Below are positions 16,895 to 25,685 of a DNA stretch of 32,445 nucleotides, piece by piece. The DNA lies in assembly GCA_023391895.1 (NCBI GenBank), contig JAEWAC010000045.1, positions 1 through 32,445 on the forward strand, written 5' to 3'. The DNA is from Bacteroidota bacterium. GTDB taxonomy: Bacteria; Bacteroidota; Bacteroidia; Chitinophagales; Chitinophagaceae. The translations under genes were made by a program, and so were the position numbers. How positions within the stretch are numbered: position 1 is the stretch's first letter; each line of letters starts with the position of its first letter. The notes under the pieces were generated by a model. The model searched no databases, had not been told where the DNA came from, and saw nothing but the letters and a program-made list of their open reading frames with translations.

Positions 16895-18196
16895 TCATCC
16901 TTTTTTTATGGCATAGGACTTTACCATGTATTGATAAATAAGCAGGTAAAGCAAATTCGAAATTAATGAAGTTATCGCCGCACCATATACTCCCCACAAA
17001 GGAATTAACCACAAGCCAGCCGCTAAGCTGACGATACTGACTAAAATACCGGCAATAGATATGAGCTGTGTCTTTTCAAAATAAACTAAATAATTACTAA
17101 ATAAAGGTGATATAGACGCTAATATCTGTGTTATTAGCAATATAGGCAGGATATAAGTAACATGAGCGTACTTAACAGGAATAACGTTAATCCAAAGCAA
17201 ACTTTCAAATAGTAGCCAGATAAATAAGGCTAAAGGAAGAAAAAGCAACAGCAGCTTGGAGATGAGCTTGTTGGTCTTTTCAACGTTTTTCTGAATATCC
17301 TTTTCTTTCATGAAAAGTGGTATCCACACGTTCTGCAGCGAAGCGAAGATCAATGGGATAATACTTGCAAAAGAAAATGCGAGGTAATAATTGGAAAGAT
17401 CCTTCAAAGTGCCATACTTCTCAAGAAAATATTTGTCACTAAAATTTACAATGATGCCAAAAAGGGCGGAAACCATAATCGGTAAACCCATTTTGAGACT
17501 GGTAACCAGTATTTTTTTGCTAAAAACCGGCACCAATTCCCTAACAAAATAGTAGCCGAAAAAACATATCAAGACCAATTCAACTCCATAGGTAAATAAC
17601 AGCCTGGTTTCTACAGCATCACCTTTAATGAAATAAAGAGCCAGCATTGCAAATAAATTGACCAGAATGATCCGGAATATATTATAAGCTTTTACCTGCT
17701 TTATTTTTTCACTGGTATAGAAAAAGTTAGTCAGCATAAAGCTTAAAAGCGTAGACACTAAAGCAAAAAGTACTGCTTTGATATACTGATTATATGAAAC
17801 ACTTCCGCTAAACAATACCTCGATCAGCCACTGATCCAACCGGAATACAAAAACAGGTATACTGATTATTACAATAAAAAACAACAGGGTTGTAATAATG
17901 GTAAAGAGCAGCTTCCCTTTCTCTTCTTTTGATTCGTATGAATGATACAACTTACTCTGCGGTACATATAGTCCCAAATTTAAGACCAGGGAAAAAGTTT
18001 GGATAATAGAAAGCAGGTAATTATACATACCGTATTCCTCCTGACTCATCAATCTCAGGTAAACAGGTATAAGGATAAACCCTGATGCCTTCACCAAAAT
18101 ATCTACGCCTATAATGGCAGTAAACCTTTTAAGTAAAACATTATTACGATACGAGTGCAGCCTGGTTTTTACCCTTGTTCTGTCAAACTGTTTCAT
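16895..18196 (-). CDS. Wzx-type polysaccharide flippase (MATE-like superfamily)
   Basis: This 433-residue protein has about twelve to fourteen hydrophobic segments in the regular arrangement of the polysaccharide_synt family. It would flip undecaprenyl-linked repeat units across the inner membrane to the Wzy polymerase. The N-terminal part, FTAIIGVDILVKASGFILIP with VYLRLMSQEEYGMYNYLLS, is typical. The frame is open to a TTG at 18226, and ATGs lie at 18205 and 18196. I chose 18196 because a GAGGA sits nine bases before it, one of the few Shine-Dalgarno-like signals in the window. It is transcribed separately from the long operon. Confidence 0.9.
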   Translation of the reverse strand: MKQFDRTRVKTRLHSYRNNVLLKRFTAIIGVDILVKASGFILIPVYLRLMSQEEYGMYNYLLSIIQTFSLVLNLGLYVPQSKLYHSYESKEEKGKLLFTIITTLLFFIVIISIPVFVFRLDQWLIEVLFSGSVSYNQYIKAVLFALVSTLLSFMLTNFFYTSEKIKQVKAYNIFRIILVNLFAMLALYFIKGDAVETRLLFTYGVELVLICFFGYYFVRELVPVFSKKILVTSLKMGLPIMVSALFGIIVNFSDKYFLEKYGTLKDLSNYYLAFSFASIIPLIFASLQNVWIPLFMKEKDIQKNVEKTNKLISKLLLLFLPLALFIWLLFESLLWINVIPVKYAHVTYILPILLITQILASISPLFSNYLVYFEKTQLISIAGILVSIVSLAAGLWLIPLWGVYGAAITSLISNLLYLLIYQYMVKSYAIKKG

Positions 18197-18268
18197 GATA
18201 GCCATTCCTCTTTCTTCATCAGCCAAGAAAAAATAATTACATGATAAAATTGCTTACTAACAATCCGG

Positions 18269-18276
18269 CAAATTTA
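18269..18276 (-). promoter_or_regulatory. -7 element (TAAATTTG on the minus strand) for the flippase gene
   Basis: The plus strand reads CAAATTTA, the reverse complement of TAAATTTG, about 70 bases upstream of the chosen ATG. No TTG box is present at the usual spacing. Confidence 0.4.
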
Positions 18277-18570
18277 TTCTTAAAGAAATTTTTTGGCGGC
18301 CGAAGCGTAAAATGATCCAGACAGTATTTTTTGATCATAGATAATCAGTATAAAAACAATTTGACTGTGTTAAACTTCTATGGTATGTAAAAGTAATTAA
18401 ACATGAGGTGTATTTAGCATTTACCAAACTGTTCAATCCATTATATACTAATGATAATGTACTTCCTCAATTGCTTTAAACATTAAAAGAATGTATCTTA
18501 TTGCAAAATATAAGTGATCTAACAATCCAAAACCTTTGTGATCGTTTTTTCACTTTTATTGTATGAACAT

Positions 18571-18606
18571 AAAAAATCCTTTACAAAAGCTAGAATGTAA
18601 AGGATT
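18571..18606 (-). terminator. Rho-independent terminator of the adk-to-hydratase operon
   Basis: On the minus strand, AATCCTTTACA (18606-18596) pairs perfectly with TGTAAAGGATT (18585-18575) around a ten-base loop. The stem runs directly into a T-run reaching 18571. It lies 20 bases after the hydratase stop. Confidence 0.9.
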
Positions 18607-18626
18607 AAATCAATCTATCTTTGCTT

Positions 18627-19400
18627 TTACACCTTACTCTTAAACCTCCCGATCGCCTCCTTGGTAAACCGGCTCAGCACCAACCGGCCGCTGATCTCAG
18701 CCCGCTTGGTTAACAGGTCGTCCCAGTTTTCGGCGCCTTTCCAGAACACTTTTTTTAATTCGGCCATGGCTTCTGGGTTGCTGTGAGCAAGCTGGTTGGC
18801 TAAACGGGAGATGGATTCTTCCATGCCTTCCTTGGTGGGGTGCAGCTCGGCATACAAACCCTTGCGGCGAGCCCAGTCGCTATTGCGCCACATGACCGCA
18901 TCTATCGCCAGCTGGCTAAAGGCAGAGGTGCCGATTTTTCTTTCCACCGCCGGCCCTACTACAAACGGTCCAATACCCACCGCCAGTTCGCTCAGCCGTA
19001 CATCGGCGCCTTCCAGTGCAATAGCATAATCTACCGCAGCAGCCAAACCTACGCCGCCGCCCACGCATTTACCATGAATACGGCCAATGATCATTTTGGG
19101 ACACTTTCGCATGGCATTGATCACGTTGGCAAAGCCACTAAAAAACTCAAAGCCTTTCTTTTCATCTGTAATGGCCGCAAGCTCCTCAAAATAAGCCCCG
19201 GCACAAAAAGCCTTTTCCCCGGCGGAACGTAATATAATAACCCGGGTATCCTTATCAGCCCCCAGTGCATGGATTTCATTGGCTAGTTCGTCCAGCAGGC
19301 GCCTGGGCAAAGAGTTGCTTTGCGGATGAAAAAATTCAATGGTGGTAATTCCCTGGTGCGTTTCTACTGTTACATATCCGTTTTGAGCGTCTTGTACCAT
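18627..19400 (-). CDS. Enoyl-CoA hydratase/isomerase family protein
   Basis: This 257-residue crotonase-fold enzyme acts on acyl-CoA esters. Oxyanion-hole segments are visible in AFCAGAYFEEL and GKCVGGGVGLAAAVDYAIA. The acidic residue of the second catalytic position is present in RLSELAVGIGPFVVGP. The glutamate of the first position (GGGCELA in classical hydratases) is replaced by glycine in GGGVGLA. That pattern is shared with methylglutaconyl-CoA hydratase and some isomerases, so a plain crotonase role is not assured. The start ATG at 19400 is 3 bases after the PaaZ-like gene stop, so the two are translated together and probably act in one pathway. A strong terminator follows. Confidence 0.85.
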   Translation of the reverse strand: MVQDAQNGYVTVETHQGITTIEFFHPQSNSLPRRLLDELANEIHALGADKDTRVIILRSAGEKAFCAGAYFEELAAITDEKKGFEFFSGFANVINAMRKCPKMIIGRIHGKCVGGGVGLAAAVDYAIALEGADVRLSELAVGIGPFVVGPAVERKIGTSAFSQLAIDAVMWRNSDWARRKGLYAELHPTKEGMEESISRLANQLAHSNPEAMAELKKVFWKGAENWDDLLTKRAEISGRLVLSRFTKEAIGRFKSKV

Positions 19401-19403
19401 AAC

Positions 19404-21461
19404 TTATAATTTTAAGTCTGTATTTTTCTTTTTAACCATTGTCAGGATGGTGGCCACGGCTACGTGTTCACCGGTTTCATCCGTTACTTCTACATACCAC
19501 TTTACAATCCCTTTGGGAATATCCTGTTCGTCCTTGGCGTCCTGCGGCAGCTTTTCCTTTACGGTTAGCTTCACCCCAATGGTAGAGCCGGCATAAACGG
19601 GCTTCATAAACCGGCATTCTTCTAAACCATAATTCAGCAATACCGGTCCTTTTTTGGCATCGACAAACAAGCCCGCAGCGGCACTTAAAATAAAGTAACC
19701 ATGAGCTACAGGTTTTTCAAACATCGTGCCTTCCAAAGAAGTGTGGTCGGTATGGGCATAGAAGTGATCCCAGCTTATATTGGCAAAGTTCACAATGTCG
19801 GCCTCCGTAACGGTGCGCTTATGCGTTACCAGCGAATCCCCTACCTCCAGCTCTTCAAAATACTTGCGGAACGGGTGCTTTTCTTCTTCTATGGTAGCGG
19901 CCTTGGGCTGATAGCTTTGGGTAATGGCTGTTACTGAAGTAGGGGAACCTTGGATGGCTACCCGCTGCATATAGTGTTTAACTCCTCTTACACCGCCCAT
20001 TTCCTCACCTCCGCCGGCCCGGCCCGGCCCGCCATGAATGAGCATGGGCAAGGGAGAGCCATGACCGGTACTTTCTTTGGCACATTCGGCATTTAAAACC
20101 AGTATGCGGCCATGGTGCGTGGCAGCCCCTACCACAAACTCGGTAGCCTGTTGATTGTCAGCCGTTACAATGGTGCAACACAGGGAGCCTTTGCCTTTTT
20201 TAGCCAGCACAATGGCGTCGTCCAGCTTGGCATAAGGCATAATGGTACTTACCGGACCAAAGCATTCAATGTCGTGCACGCTTTCGCTGCCGTAAGGATT
20301 TTCGTTCATCAGCAGGATGGGCGATAGAAAAGCACCTTTCTGGGCATCGGCATCTATTACTTCCACGCTATCCAACGAGCCATATACCACCTGCGAGGTT
20401 GCCAACAATCGTTGCACATTGCTGCGCACTTCCTCCCGCTGACCGTTGCTGGCCAGGGCACCCATGCGCACTTTTTCATGCGCAGGGTTTCCAATAGTGG
20501 TTTGGGCCAAAGACTTTCCCAATGCTATATAGGCGTCTTCCAGCAGGTGGGCCGGCACAAAAATGCGACGGATGGCCGTACACTTCTGCCCCGCCTTTAC
20601 GGTCATCTCCTTGCGTATTTCTTTAATAAAAATATCCCATTCGGGCATGCCGGGTGTTACATCCTCACCCAGTACTATGCAGTTGAGGGAATCGGCCTCC
20701 ATGTTGAAGGGTACGCTTTCTTCCAAAATGCGGCGGTGCGCTTTGAGCATCAGCCCGGTGGACTTGGAGCCGGTAAAGGTGACCACATCCTGCCCTTTTA
20801 CATGGTCCAGCAGGTCGCCGGCAGAGCCGCAGATCAGCTGCAGCGCCCCCTCGGGTAAAATGCCGGAAGCAATAATTTCCCTGACCACGGCCTCCGTTAT
20901 GTAAGAGGTAATGGAAGCCGGCTTGACCACGGCCGGCACCCCGGCCAGCCAGTTCACCGCACATTTTTCCAGCATGCCCCAAACCGGGAAGTTGTAGGCA
21001 TTGATGTGTACCGCCACGCCTTCTTTAGGCACCAGCAGGTGATGGCCCATAAAACTGCCGCCTTTGCTTAAGCCCACCGGCTCGCCGTCAGTACAGTACG
21101 GCAGGTCCGGAAACTTGCGGCGCAGGGAGGCATTGGCAAACAAATTACCGATACCGCCTTCTATGTCAATCCAGCTATCGGCGCGGGTGGCACCGGAATG
21201 ATAGCTGATCTGGTAAAACTTTTCTTTATGCTCCAGCAGGTGCAGCGCCAGCGCCTTCAGCATACGGCCCCGCTCATGAAACGTCAGTCTCCGGAGCGCC
21301 GTATTGCCCACCGTACGTCCATACTCCAGCATGCTGGCAAAATCCAGTCCTCTGGTAGTGGCAGCGGCTATGGCTTCCCCGTTTACCGCATCATACAACA
21401 GTTGCCCGTCGCCGTCGCCTTTTACCCATTTGCCCCCTATGTAGTTTTCTAGTTTTCTCAT
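19404..21461 (-). CDS. paaZ: PaaZ-like bifunctional aldehyde dehydrogenase / MaoC-type enoyl-CoA hydratase
   Basis: This 685-residue fusion protein matches the length of E. coli PaaZ, which opens the oxepin-CoA ring and oxidises the resulting semialdehyde in phenylacetate breakdown. The N-terminal aldehyde dehydrogenase domain has E255 in FNMEADSLN and catalytic C294 in [11 protein letters not shown]. The C-terminal MaoC hot-dog domain (about 555-680) has the D565/H570 pair in [10 protein letters not shown]. These match the known positions (E256, C295, D561, H566) to within a few residues. The ATG at 21461 comes 9 bases after the DinB-like gene. No paaABCDE, paaK or paaJ is in the window, so the pathway must be completed elsewhere or the enzyme serves another ring-cleavage route. 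Confidence 0.88.
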   Translation of the reverse strand: MRKLENYIGGKWVKGDGDGQLLYDAVNGEAIAAATTRGLDFASMLEYGRTVGNTALRRLTFHERGRMLKALALHLLEHKEKFYQISYHSGATRADSWIDIEGGIGNLFANASLRRKFPDLPYCTDGEPVGLSKGGSFMGHHLLVPKEGVAVHINAYNFPVWGMLEKCAVNWLAGVPAVVKPASITSYITEAVVREIIASGILPEGALQLICGSAGDLLDHVKGQDVVTFTGSKSTGLMLKAHRRILEESVPFNMEADSLNCIVLGEDVTPGMPEWDIFIKEIRKEMTVKAGQKCTAIRRIFVPAHLLEDAYIALGKSLAQTTIGNPAHEKVRMGALASNGQREEVRSNVQRLLATSQVVYGSLDSVEVIDADAQKGAFLSPILLMNENPYGSESVHDIECFGPVSTIMPYAKLDDAIVLAKKGKGSLCCTIVTADNQQATEFVVGAATHHGRILVLNAECAKESTGHGSPLPMLIHGGPGRAGGGEEMGGVRGVKHYMQRVAIQGSPTSVTAITQSYQPKAATIEEEKHPFRKYFEELEVGDSLVTHKRTVTEADIVNFANISWDHFYAHTDHTSLEGTMFEKPVAHGYFILSAAAGLFVDAKKGPVLLNYGLEECRFMKPVYAGSTIGVKLTVKEKLPQDAKDEQDIPKGIVKWYVEVTDETGEHVAVATILTMVKKKNTDLKL

Positions 21462-21470
21462 ATTGATAGC

Positions 21471-21944
21471 TTAACTGTTTATGTTTACGCCAAACTGTCT
21501 CAGGTGGTGGGCGGCATGCTTGTAAAGTGCCTGCACGTTCATGTCGTAATTCAGCTCGCCAAAAAAAGGATTGGTGGTGGTTAAATGCTCATTGGCCCGG
21601 AACACGTCAAAAAAATAACGGACCTCACTTTGCAGCTCTTCCAGTGCGGCTTTGATGGAGGAGTTCCGGACGGGGGCCGGCACTTCCGGCATCATGGGAT
21701 TGACGGTGTTTTCCCGGAAGGGCTTGTCACTCATTAAGAACGCCTGCATTTTGAGCAGGGCGTCTTCAGGGGTAAAAAGGGAGGTAACGACCAGCTTTCC
21801 GGATGCTATGCGTACAGCATCCGAAAAATGCTCGATCATTTGCTGCAGGGTCATTTTGCCCCACAACGGTTGGGTGTCAGAAGGAATTTCTTTTAAAAGA
21901 GGCACTAAACTGTTTCTGAGAAAATCGGCCTTGGCTGCATTCAT
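21471..21944 (-). CDS. DinB superfamily / DUF1569-like protein
   Basis: This 157-residue protein has MTLQQMIEHFSDAVRIASGK near the start and NPFFGELNYDMNVQALYKHA followed by AHHLRQFGV at the end. Together these give the four-helix layout and the spaced histidines of the DinB/DUF1569 group. Members often bind a metal and some transfer or conjugate small thiols, but the activity of this group is not settled. The frame extends further upstream, but the ATG at 21944 (MNAAKADFLRNSL) starts the conserved part and avoids overlap with adk. It sits between adk and the PaaZ-like gene in a tight run of same-strand genes. Confidence 0.75.
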   Translation of the reverse strand: MNAAKADFLRNSLVPLLKEIPSDTQPLWGKMTLQQMIEHFSDAVRIASGKLVVTSLFTPEDALLKMQAFLMSDKPFRENTVNPMMPEVPAPVRNSSIKAALEELQSEVRYFFDVFRANEHLTTTNPFFGELNYDMNVQALYKHAAHHLRQFGVNINS

Positions 21945-21996
21945 ACTACTAAAATTAGTGAATGCAAGTGTAGCGCAATTCCCCGCCCGCAAGTTT

Positions 21997-22593
21997 TTAA
22001 GAAACAGACTGCTTGGCGGCCATTTCACTTTCTATGGCGTTGCTCAGGGCATTAAAAATCTCATCCACCGAGCCTTCGCCTTTGATGTGTTCGAGCTTGC
22101 CCAATTGCTTGTAGTGCTCTCCAACAGCCTCTGTTTCAGCTTTATATACCTGGTAGCGTTTGCGGATAATGCTTTCATCCCTGTCGTCCGGACGGTTGGA
22201 GGTCTCGCCCCTTTTCAGCAACCGCTTCACCAGCTCTTCTTCCGATACTTCTAAAGCCAGCACCTTGGAAATGGCGGTTTTTTTAAGAGACAGCAGTTTA
22301 TCCAAAGCTTCGGCCTGGGCTACCGTACGCGGAAAGCCATCAAACAAAAAGCCTTTGGCCTGGGCATGTTTGTCCAGACAGGAATCAATCATACCAATCA
22401 CTACTTCATCCGGCACCAGCTGGCCTTTTTCCATAAAACGACTCGCTTCCTGGCCCAGGGGCGTTTTCTCGGCAATTTCGCGGCGCAGCAGATCACCGGT
22501 AGACAGGTGAACGAGGCCAAATTGCTGTACTATTTTTTCAGACTGCGTTCCTTTTCCGCTGCCTGGAGGACCAAACAAAATCAAATTGAACAT
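21997..22593 (-). CDS. adk: Adenylate kinase
   Basis: This 198-residue enzyme catalyses ATP + AMP to 2 ADP in the cytoplasm. The P-loop is FGPPGSGKGTQSEKI, the AMP-binding part includes LSTGDLLRREI and GFLFDGFPRTVAQAEAL, and the lid region is short (RGETSNRPDDRDESIIRKRY) without zinc cysteines. The start is the ATG at 22593 (MFNLILFGPPG); the 21 codons upstream in frame are not part of the family. It heads a run of four minus-strand genes (adk, DinB-like, paaZ-like, hydratase). A -7 element lies just upstream. Confidence 0.96.
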   Translation of the reverse strand: MFNLILFGPPGSGKGTQSEKIVQQFGLVHLSTGDLLRREIAEKTPLGQEASRFMEKGQLVPDEVVIGMIDSCLDKHAQAKGFLFDGFPRTVAQAEALDKLLSLKKTAISKVLALEVSEEELVKRLLKRGETSNRPDDRDESIIRKRYQVYKAETEAVGEHYKQLGKLEHIKGEGSVDEIFNALSNAIESEMAAKQSVS

Positions 22594-22619
22594 ATGTGTG
22601 CTTGCTAAACCTTGAGAAA

Positions 22620-22627
22620 CAAATATA
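22620..22627 (-). promoter_or_regulatory. -7 element (TATATTTG on the minus strand) for adk
   Basis: The plus strand reads CAAATATA, the reverse complement of TATATTTG, 27 bases upstream of the adk ATG. The nearest TTG is 26 bases further upstream, longer than ideal. Confidence 0.5.
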
Positions 22628-22743
22628 ACCATTCTCGATTTATTATCGGTAAACAATGCGGGACGGGCGCCTCCAGTATTAGCATTTCCTTTGAAAACAA
22701 AACCCTTGATTAGTTTGTAACTTTAAGGTCTAGAACCGCTCAC

Positions 22744-23304
22744 ATGATACGACTCATCTTTTTGCTGGTGCTGGCATTTTCCTTGCAGTCTTGCAACTCT
22801 CAATCTCAATCTGTAAAAACCAAGAATATGGATTCCAACAATAAAAAAAACCCTGTTTACTCCCATACCGATACCGCTAAGGTAAACCTGAGCGAAGACG
22901 AGTGGAAAAAGATATTGCCCGAAGATGTATACCACATTGCCCGTCAGAAAGGTACCGAAAGGCCCTGGAGCAGCCCATACGAAACCTCCAAGGAAATAGG
23001 CACTTACTATTGCGCGGCCTGCGGTAATGCCCTTTTTAAAAGCGACACCAAGTTTGAAAGCGGCTGTGGCTGGCCTTCTTTTTACCAACCCATCAGCAAA
23101 GGCAGCATTATTTACCAGCCCGACCACAGCTATGGCATGACGCGTACCGAAGTGATGTGCGGCCGCTGTAAGGCCCACCTGGGCCATGTGTTTGACGATG
23201 GTCCGCCGCCTACCGGTTTGCGCTACTGCATCAATGGTGTGATACTGGATTTTAAAAAAGCCCAGGCCGCCGCAGAAAAGTATAATAAAGAAAAGGAGCA
23301 GTAA
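22744..23304 (+). CDS. msrB: Lipoprotein peptide-methionine (R)-S-oxide reductase
   Basis: This 186-residue MsrB reduces methionine-R-sulfoxide in proteins. A signal peptide ends in the lipobox LQSC, so Cys17 would be lipidated and the enzyme anchored in the periplasm or outer membrane. The zinc site is C90-x2-C93 (YCAACGNALF) and C139-x2-C142 (MCGRCKAHLGHVF). The catalytic cysteine is C162 in RYCINGVILDF, with the possible resolving cysteine C108 in GCGWPSF. The length of the catalytic part is normal. The gene is divergent from adk and ends within a terminator hairpin. The export signal fits repair of oxidised envelope proteins. Confidence 0.95.
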   Translation: MIRLIFLLVLAFSLQSCNSQSQSVKTKNMDSNNKKNPVYSHTDTAKVNLSEDEWKKILPEDVYHIARQKGTERPWSSPYETSKEIGTYYCAACGNALFKSDTKFESGCGWPSFYQPISKGSIIYQPDHSYGMTRTEVMCGRCKAHLGHVFDDGPPPTGLRYCINGVILDFKKAQAAAEKYNKEKEQ

Positions 23305-23316
23305 GCTCCTTTTTTG
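23291..23316 (+). terminator. Terminator overlapping the msrB stop codon
   Basis: AAAAGGAGC (23291-23299) pairs with GCTCCTTTT (23305-23313) and the T-run continues. The five-base loop AGTAA contains the msrB stop codon (23302-23304), so the last codons of the gene form the left arm. Confidence 0.88.
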
Positions 23317-23345
23317 TTGCAGCTATTATTCAATCGCCAACAAGG

Positions 23346-23483
23346 CCATATGGGTTTTTTAAAGTGACCTTCGGAGGAAATTTAAAATGAAAAATGCAAA
23401 ATGTAAAAAATGGAAAACCAGCAGGTGCCCCTTTTTTCATTTTACATTTTGCATTTTTCATTTTTCCTTCAAAACCCTATATA
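23346..23483. repeat. Nested intergenic palindrome (repeat family member A)
   Basis: The outer arms are CCATATGGGTTTTTTAAAG (23346-23364) and CCTTCAAAACCCTATATA (23466-23483), imperfectly complementary. Inside lies a perfect 25-bp inverted repeat, 23384-23408 against 23440-23464, rich in A and T (its left arm begins AAAATGAAAAATGC). The whole could fold into one long hairpin. It lies between msrB and the S9 peptidase gene. Confidence 0.85.
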
Positions 23484-23522
23484 AGCAAGCGGTAAAGAAA
23501 AGCCACTTCGAATTATATTCTT

Positions 23523-23552
23523 TTGAAATATGACAGATTTGGAGTACCTTTT
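23523..23552 (+). promoter_or_regulatory. Candidate promoter of the S9 peptidase gene
   Basis: A TTG (23523-23525) is followed after 19 bases by TACCTTTT (23545-23552), a one-mismatch -7 element at the correct spacing, 16 bases before the ATG at 23569. Confidence 0.45.
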
Positions 23553-23568
23553 AAGAAACTAACTTTCT

Positions 23569-25497
23569 ATGCGATTTTTATTTTTGGCCGCCTGTCTTAT
23601 CGCAGTTCTTACAACATCGGGCCAAACTGCTACCACGGCCAGAAAAGTAAAGCAATATACCATTGAGCAATTTTTTAAAACCACCAACTTCGGCGGCGGC
23701 CGCTTCAACCAGGCCGAAAACAAACTGCTCCTTCACGATAACAGCACCGGCATTTTCAATGTATACGAACTGGATCTGAGCACAAAAAATAAAAAAACCC
23801 TCACCCGGTCCGGCAAAGAATCTTTCTTTTCTATTGACTATATACCGGGCACCAGCCATTTTTTGTATATGGCAGACAAAGGCGGCAATGAAAATACCCA
23901 CCTTTATTTACAATCTGCGGATGGCAAAGTAAAAGACCTGACACCCGGCGAAAAAGAAAAAGCCCAGTTTTTGGACTGGAACAAAGCCAAAACCGCTTTT
24001 TATTACAACAGTAATGTGCGGGACCCCAAGTATTTTGATGTATATAAAATGAATACGGCCGACTGGAAAAAGGAAATGCTGTATAAAAACGAAACCGGCA
24101 TGGATGCCGACCTGATTTCGCCGGACGAAAACTTTATCCTGATCACCAAGAATATCACTACGGACCGCAACGAACTGTACTTATTGAACCGCAGCAAAAA
24201 CGAGCTGAAAAAAATCTCGGCAGAAGGAGCAGAAGCCACCTACAGCCCCCAGGCTTTTGAGCTGGACAACAGCGCTTTCTATTACACCACCAACGAGGGC
24301 AGCGAGTTTGCTTATGTCATAAAATATGATTTGGCCACCGGAAAGAAAGAAAAGTTTTTCAGCACCGACTGGGATGTATGGTACCTGTACCTGAGCGAAA
24401 ACGGCAAATACCATGTGATCGGCATCAACGAAGACGGCCGCAACAAAATACTGCTGTTTGACCATGCCACCAACCAGCCTTTGTCTTTTCCCGACATCAA
24501 AGAAGGTAATGTACAAGGCGTTTCTATTTCGCCTACGGAAAAAAATATGGTGGTATACGTAGCCAGCGATAAAACACCCGTCAACCTTTGGTGGTACAAT
24601 TTTGAGCACCAACAACTGCAGCGGCTCACCAATGCCTTGAACCCCGAGATCAACCCCGACGACCTGGTCGATGCAGAAGTAGTACGTTTCCCATCTTTTG
24701 ACAGCCTGACCATTCCTGCCATTTTTTATAAGCCCCATGATGCTTCCGCCTCCAATAAAGTACCGGCTTTGATCTGGGTACATGGCGGCCCCGGAGGGCA
24801 AAGCCGTGCCGGTTATTCGCAAACCATTCAGTACTTTGTCAACCATGGTTATGCCGTACTGGCGGTTAATAACAGGGGCAGCAGCGGCTATGGCAAGTCT
24901 TTTTACAAAATGGACAACCAAAACCATGGCGATAAGGATCTGAAAGATTGTGTGTGGGGTAAAAAATGGCTGGCCCAGCAGCCTTATATCGATGCTCAAA
25001 AAATTGGCATCTATGGCGGCAGCTATGGTGGATTTATGTCATTGGCCGGCATTATTCAATACCCGCAGGAGTTTGCCGCAGGTGTGGATGTATTTGGCGT
25101 TACCAACTGGGTACGCACCCTCAGAAGCACCCCTGCTTATTGGGAAAGTTTCCGCAAAGCCCTTTTTGACGAAATGGGTGATCCTTATTCTGCTGACAGT
25201 GTGCGCCTGCGCAATATCTCGCCCCTGTTCAATACCGATAAAATAAGAACGCCCCTGCTGGTGCTGCAAGGTGCCAACGACCCGCGGGTATTACAGGTAG
25301 AAAGTGATGAAATTGTGGCCGGCGCCAAAAAGAATGGCGTTCCGGTGGAATATGTTTTGTTTCCGGATGAAGGCCATGGGTTTATAAAAAAAGAAAACCA
25401 GATGAAGGCAGCCCGGGTAACCCTGCAGTTTTTAGACAAATACCTCAAAAACTCCATAGCGCAAGGACAGCAGGAAAAAGGAAAGAAAGCATTTTAA
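23569..25497 (+). CDS. Exported S9 family prolyl oligopeptidase-like peptidase
   Basis: This 642-residue serine peptidase has an N-terminal signal peptide (MRFLFLAACLIAVLTTSGQT) and a beta-propeller-like middle (about 40-380, repeated YxxDxxTGK-type strands). The C-terminal alpha/beta hydrolase domain has the triad Ser485 (GIYGGSYGGFM), Asp571 (GANDPRV) and His603 (DEGHGF), with the oxyanion motif VHGGPGGQSRAGY. These are hallmarks of the dipeptidyl/acylaminoacyl-peptidase group, which cuts short peptides. It probably works in the periplasm on peptides taken up by the cell. It stands alone between two repeat-bearing gaps. Confidence 0.94.
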   Translation: MRFLFLAACLIAVLTTSGQTATTARKVKQYTIEQFFKTTNFGGGRFNQAENKLLLHDNSTGIFNVYELDLSTKNKKTLTRSGKESFFSIDYIPGTSHFLYMADKGGNENTHLYLQSADGKVKDLTPGEKEKAQFLDWNKAKTAFYYNSNVRDPKYFDVYKMNTADWKKEMLYKNETGMDADLISPDENFILITKNITTDRNELYLLNRSKNELKKISAEGAEATYSPQAFELDNSAFYYTTNEGSEFAYVIKYDLATGKKEKFFSTDWDVWYLYLSENGKYHVIGINEDGRNKILLFDHATNQPLSFPDIKEGNVQGVSISPTEKNMVVYVASDKTPVNLWWYNFEHQQLQRLTNALNPEINPDDLVDAEVVRFPSFDSLTIPAIFYKPHDASASNKVPALIWVHGGPGGQSRAGYSQTIQYFVNHGYAVLAVNNRGSSGYGKSFYKMDNQNHGDKDLKDCVWGKKWLAQQPYIDAQKIGIYGGSYGGFMSLAGIIQYPQEFAAGVDVFGVTNWVRTLRSTPAYWESFRKALFDEMGDPYSADSVRLRNISPLFNTDKIRTPLLVLQGANDPRVLQVESDEIVAGAKKNGVPVEYVLFPDEGHGFIKKENQMKAARVTLQFLDKYLKNSIAQGQQEKGKKAF

Positions 25498-25560
25498 AGA
25501 TTTTCTGAGCCATGATTTGAGGAGATGAGAGGAAAGATGCTGACGGTTTACAGAAAAAGA

Positions 25561-25609
25561 GAACATAGGGATTTAAAGGTTTTTGAGGAATCTTTCAATC
25601 CCTATGTTC
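25561..25609. repeat. Intergenic palindrome (repeat family member B)
   Basis: GAACATAGGGATTTAAAG (25561-25578) and CTTTCAATCCCTATGTTC (25592-25609) are complementary at 17 of 18 positions around a 13-base loop. It lies 64 bases after the S9 peptidase stop and may serve as a transcript end, although no T-run follows. Confidence 0.88.
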
Positions 25610-25685
25610 TATAGTACCTTATTTGCGAAATCCATTCAAAACCTACGAAATCTGCGATACCTTTCTGCGGTAGCACAACTTATCC

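Larger units (their letters stand above)
18197..18626. other. Intergenic region right of the polysaccharide locus
   Basis: This 430-base AT-rich gap holds a -7 element for the flippase gene and the terminator of the gene ending at 18627. No other structure or ORF stands out. It marks the right boundary of the polysaccharide locus. Confidence 0.7.

Noticed and set aside
22723..23187. 154-codon minus-strand ORF over msrB
   Set aside because: It is an antisense shadow of msrB, whose frame has all catalytic and zinc residues. The shadow is long only because of codon bias.
23346..23483. CRISPR-like or IS end interpretation of the intergenic palindromes
   Set aside because: The arms are inverted rather than direct repeats with regular spacers. 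There is no transposase ORF between them and no target duplication that I can see.
24181..24999. 272-codon minus-strand ORF over the S9 peptidase gene
   Set aside because: It lies fully antisense to a peptidase with an intact catalytic triad and signal peptide, and it shows no recognisable motif.
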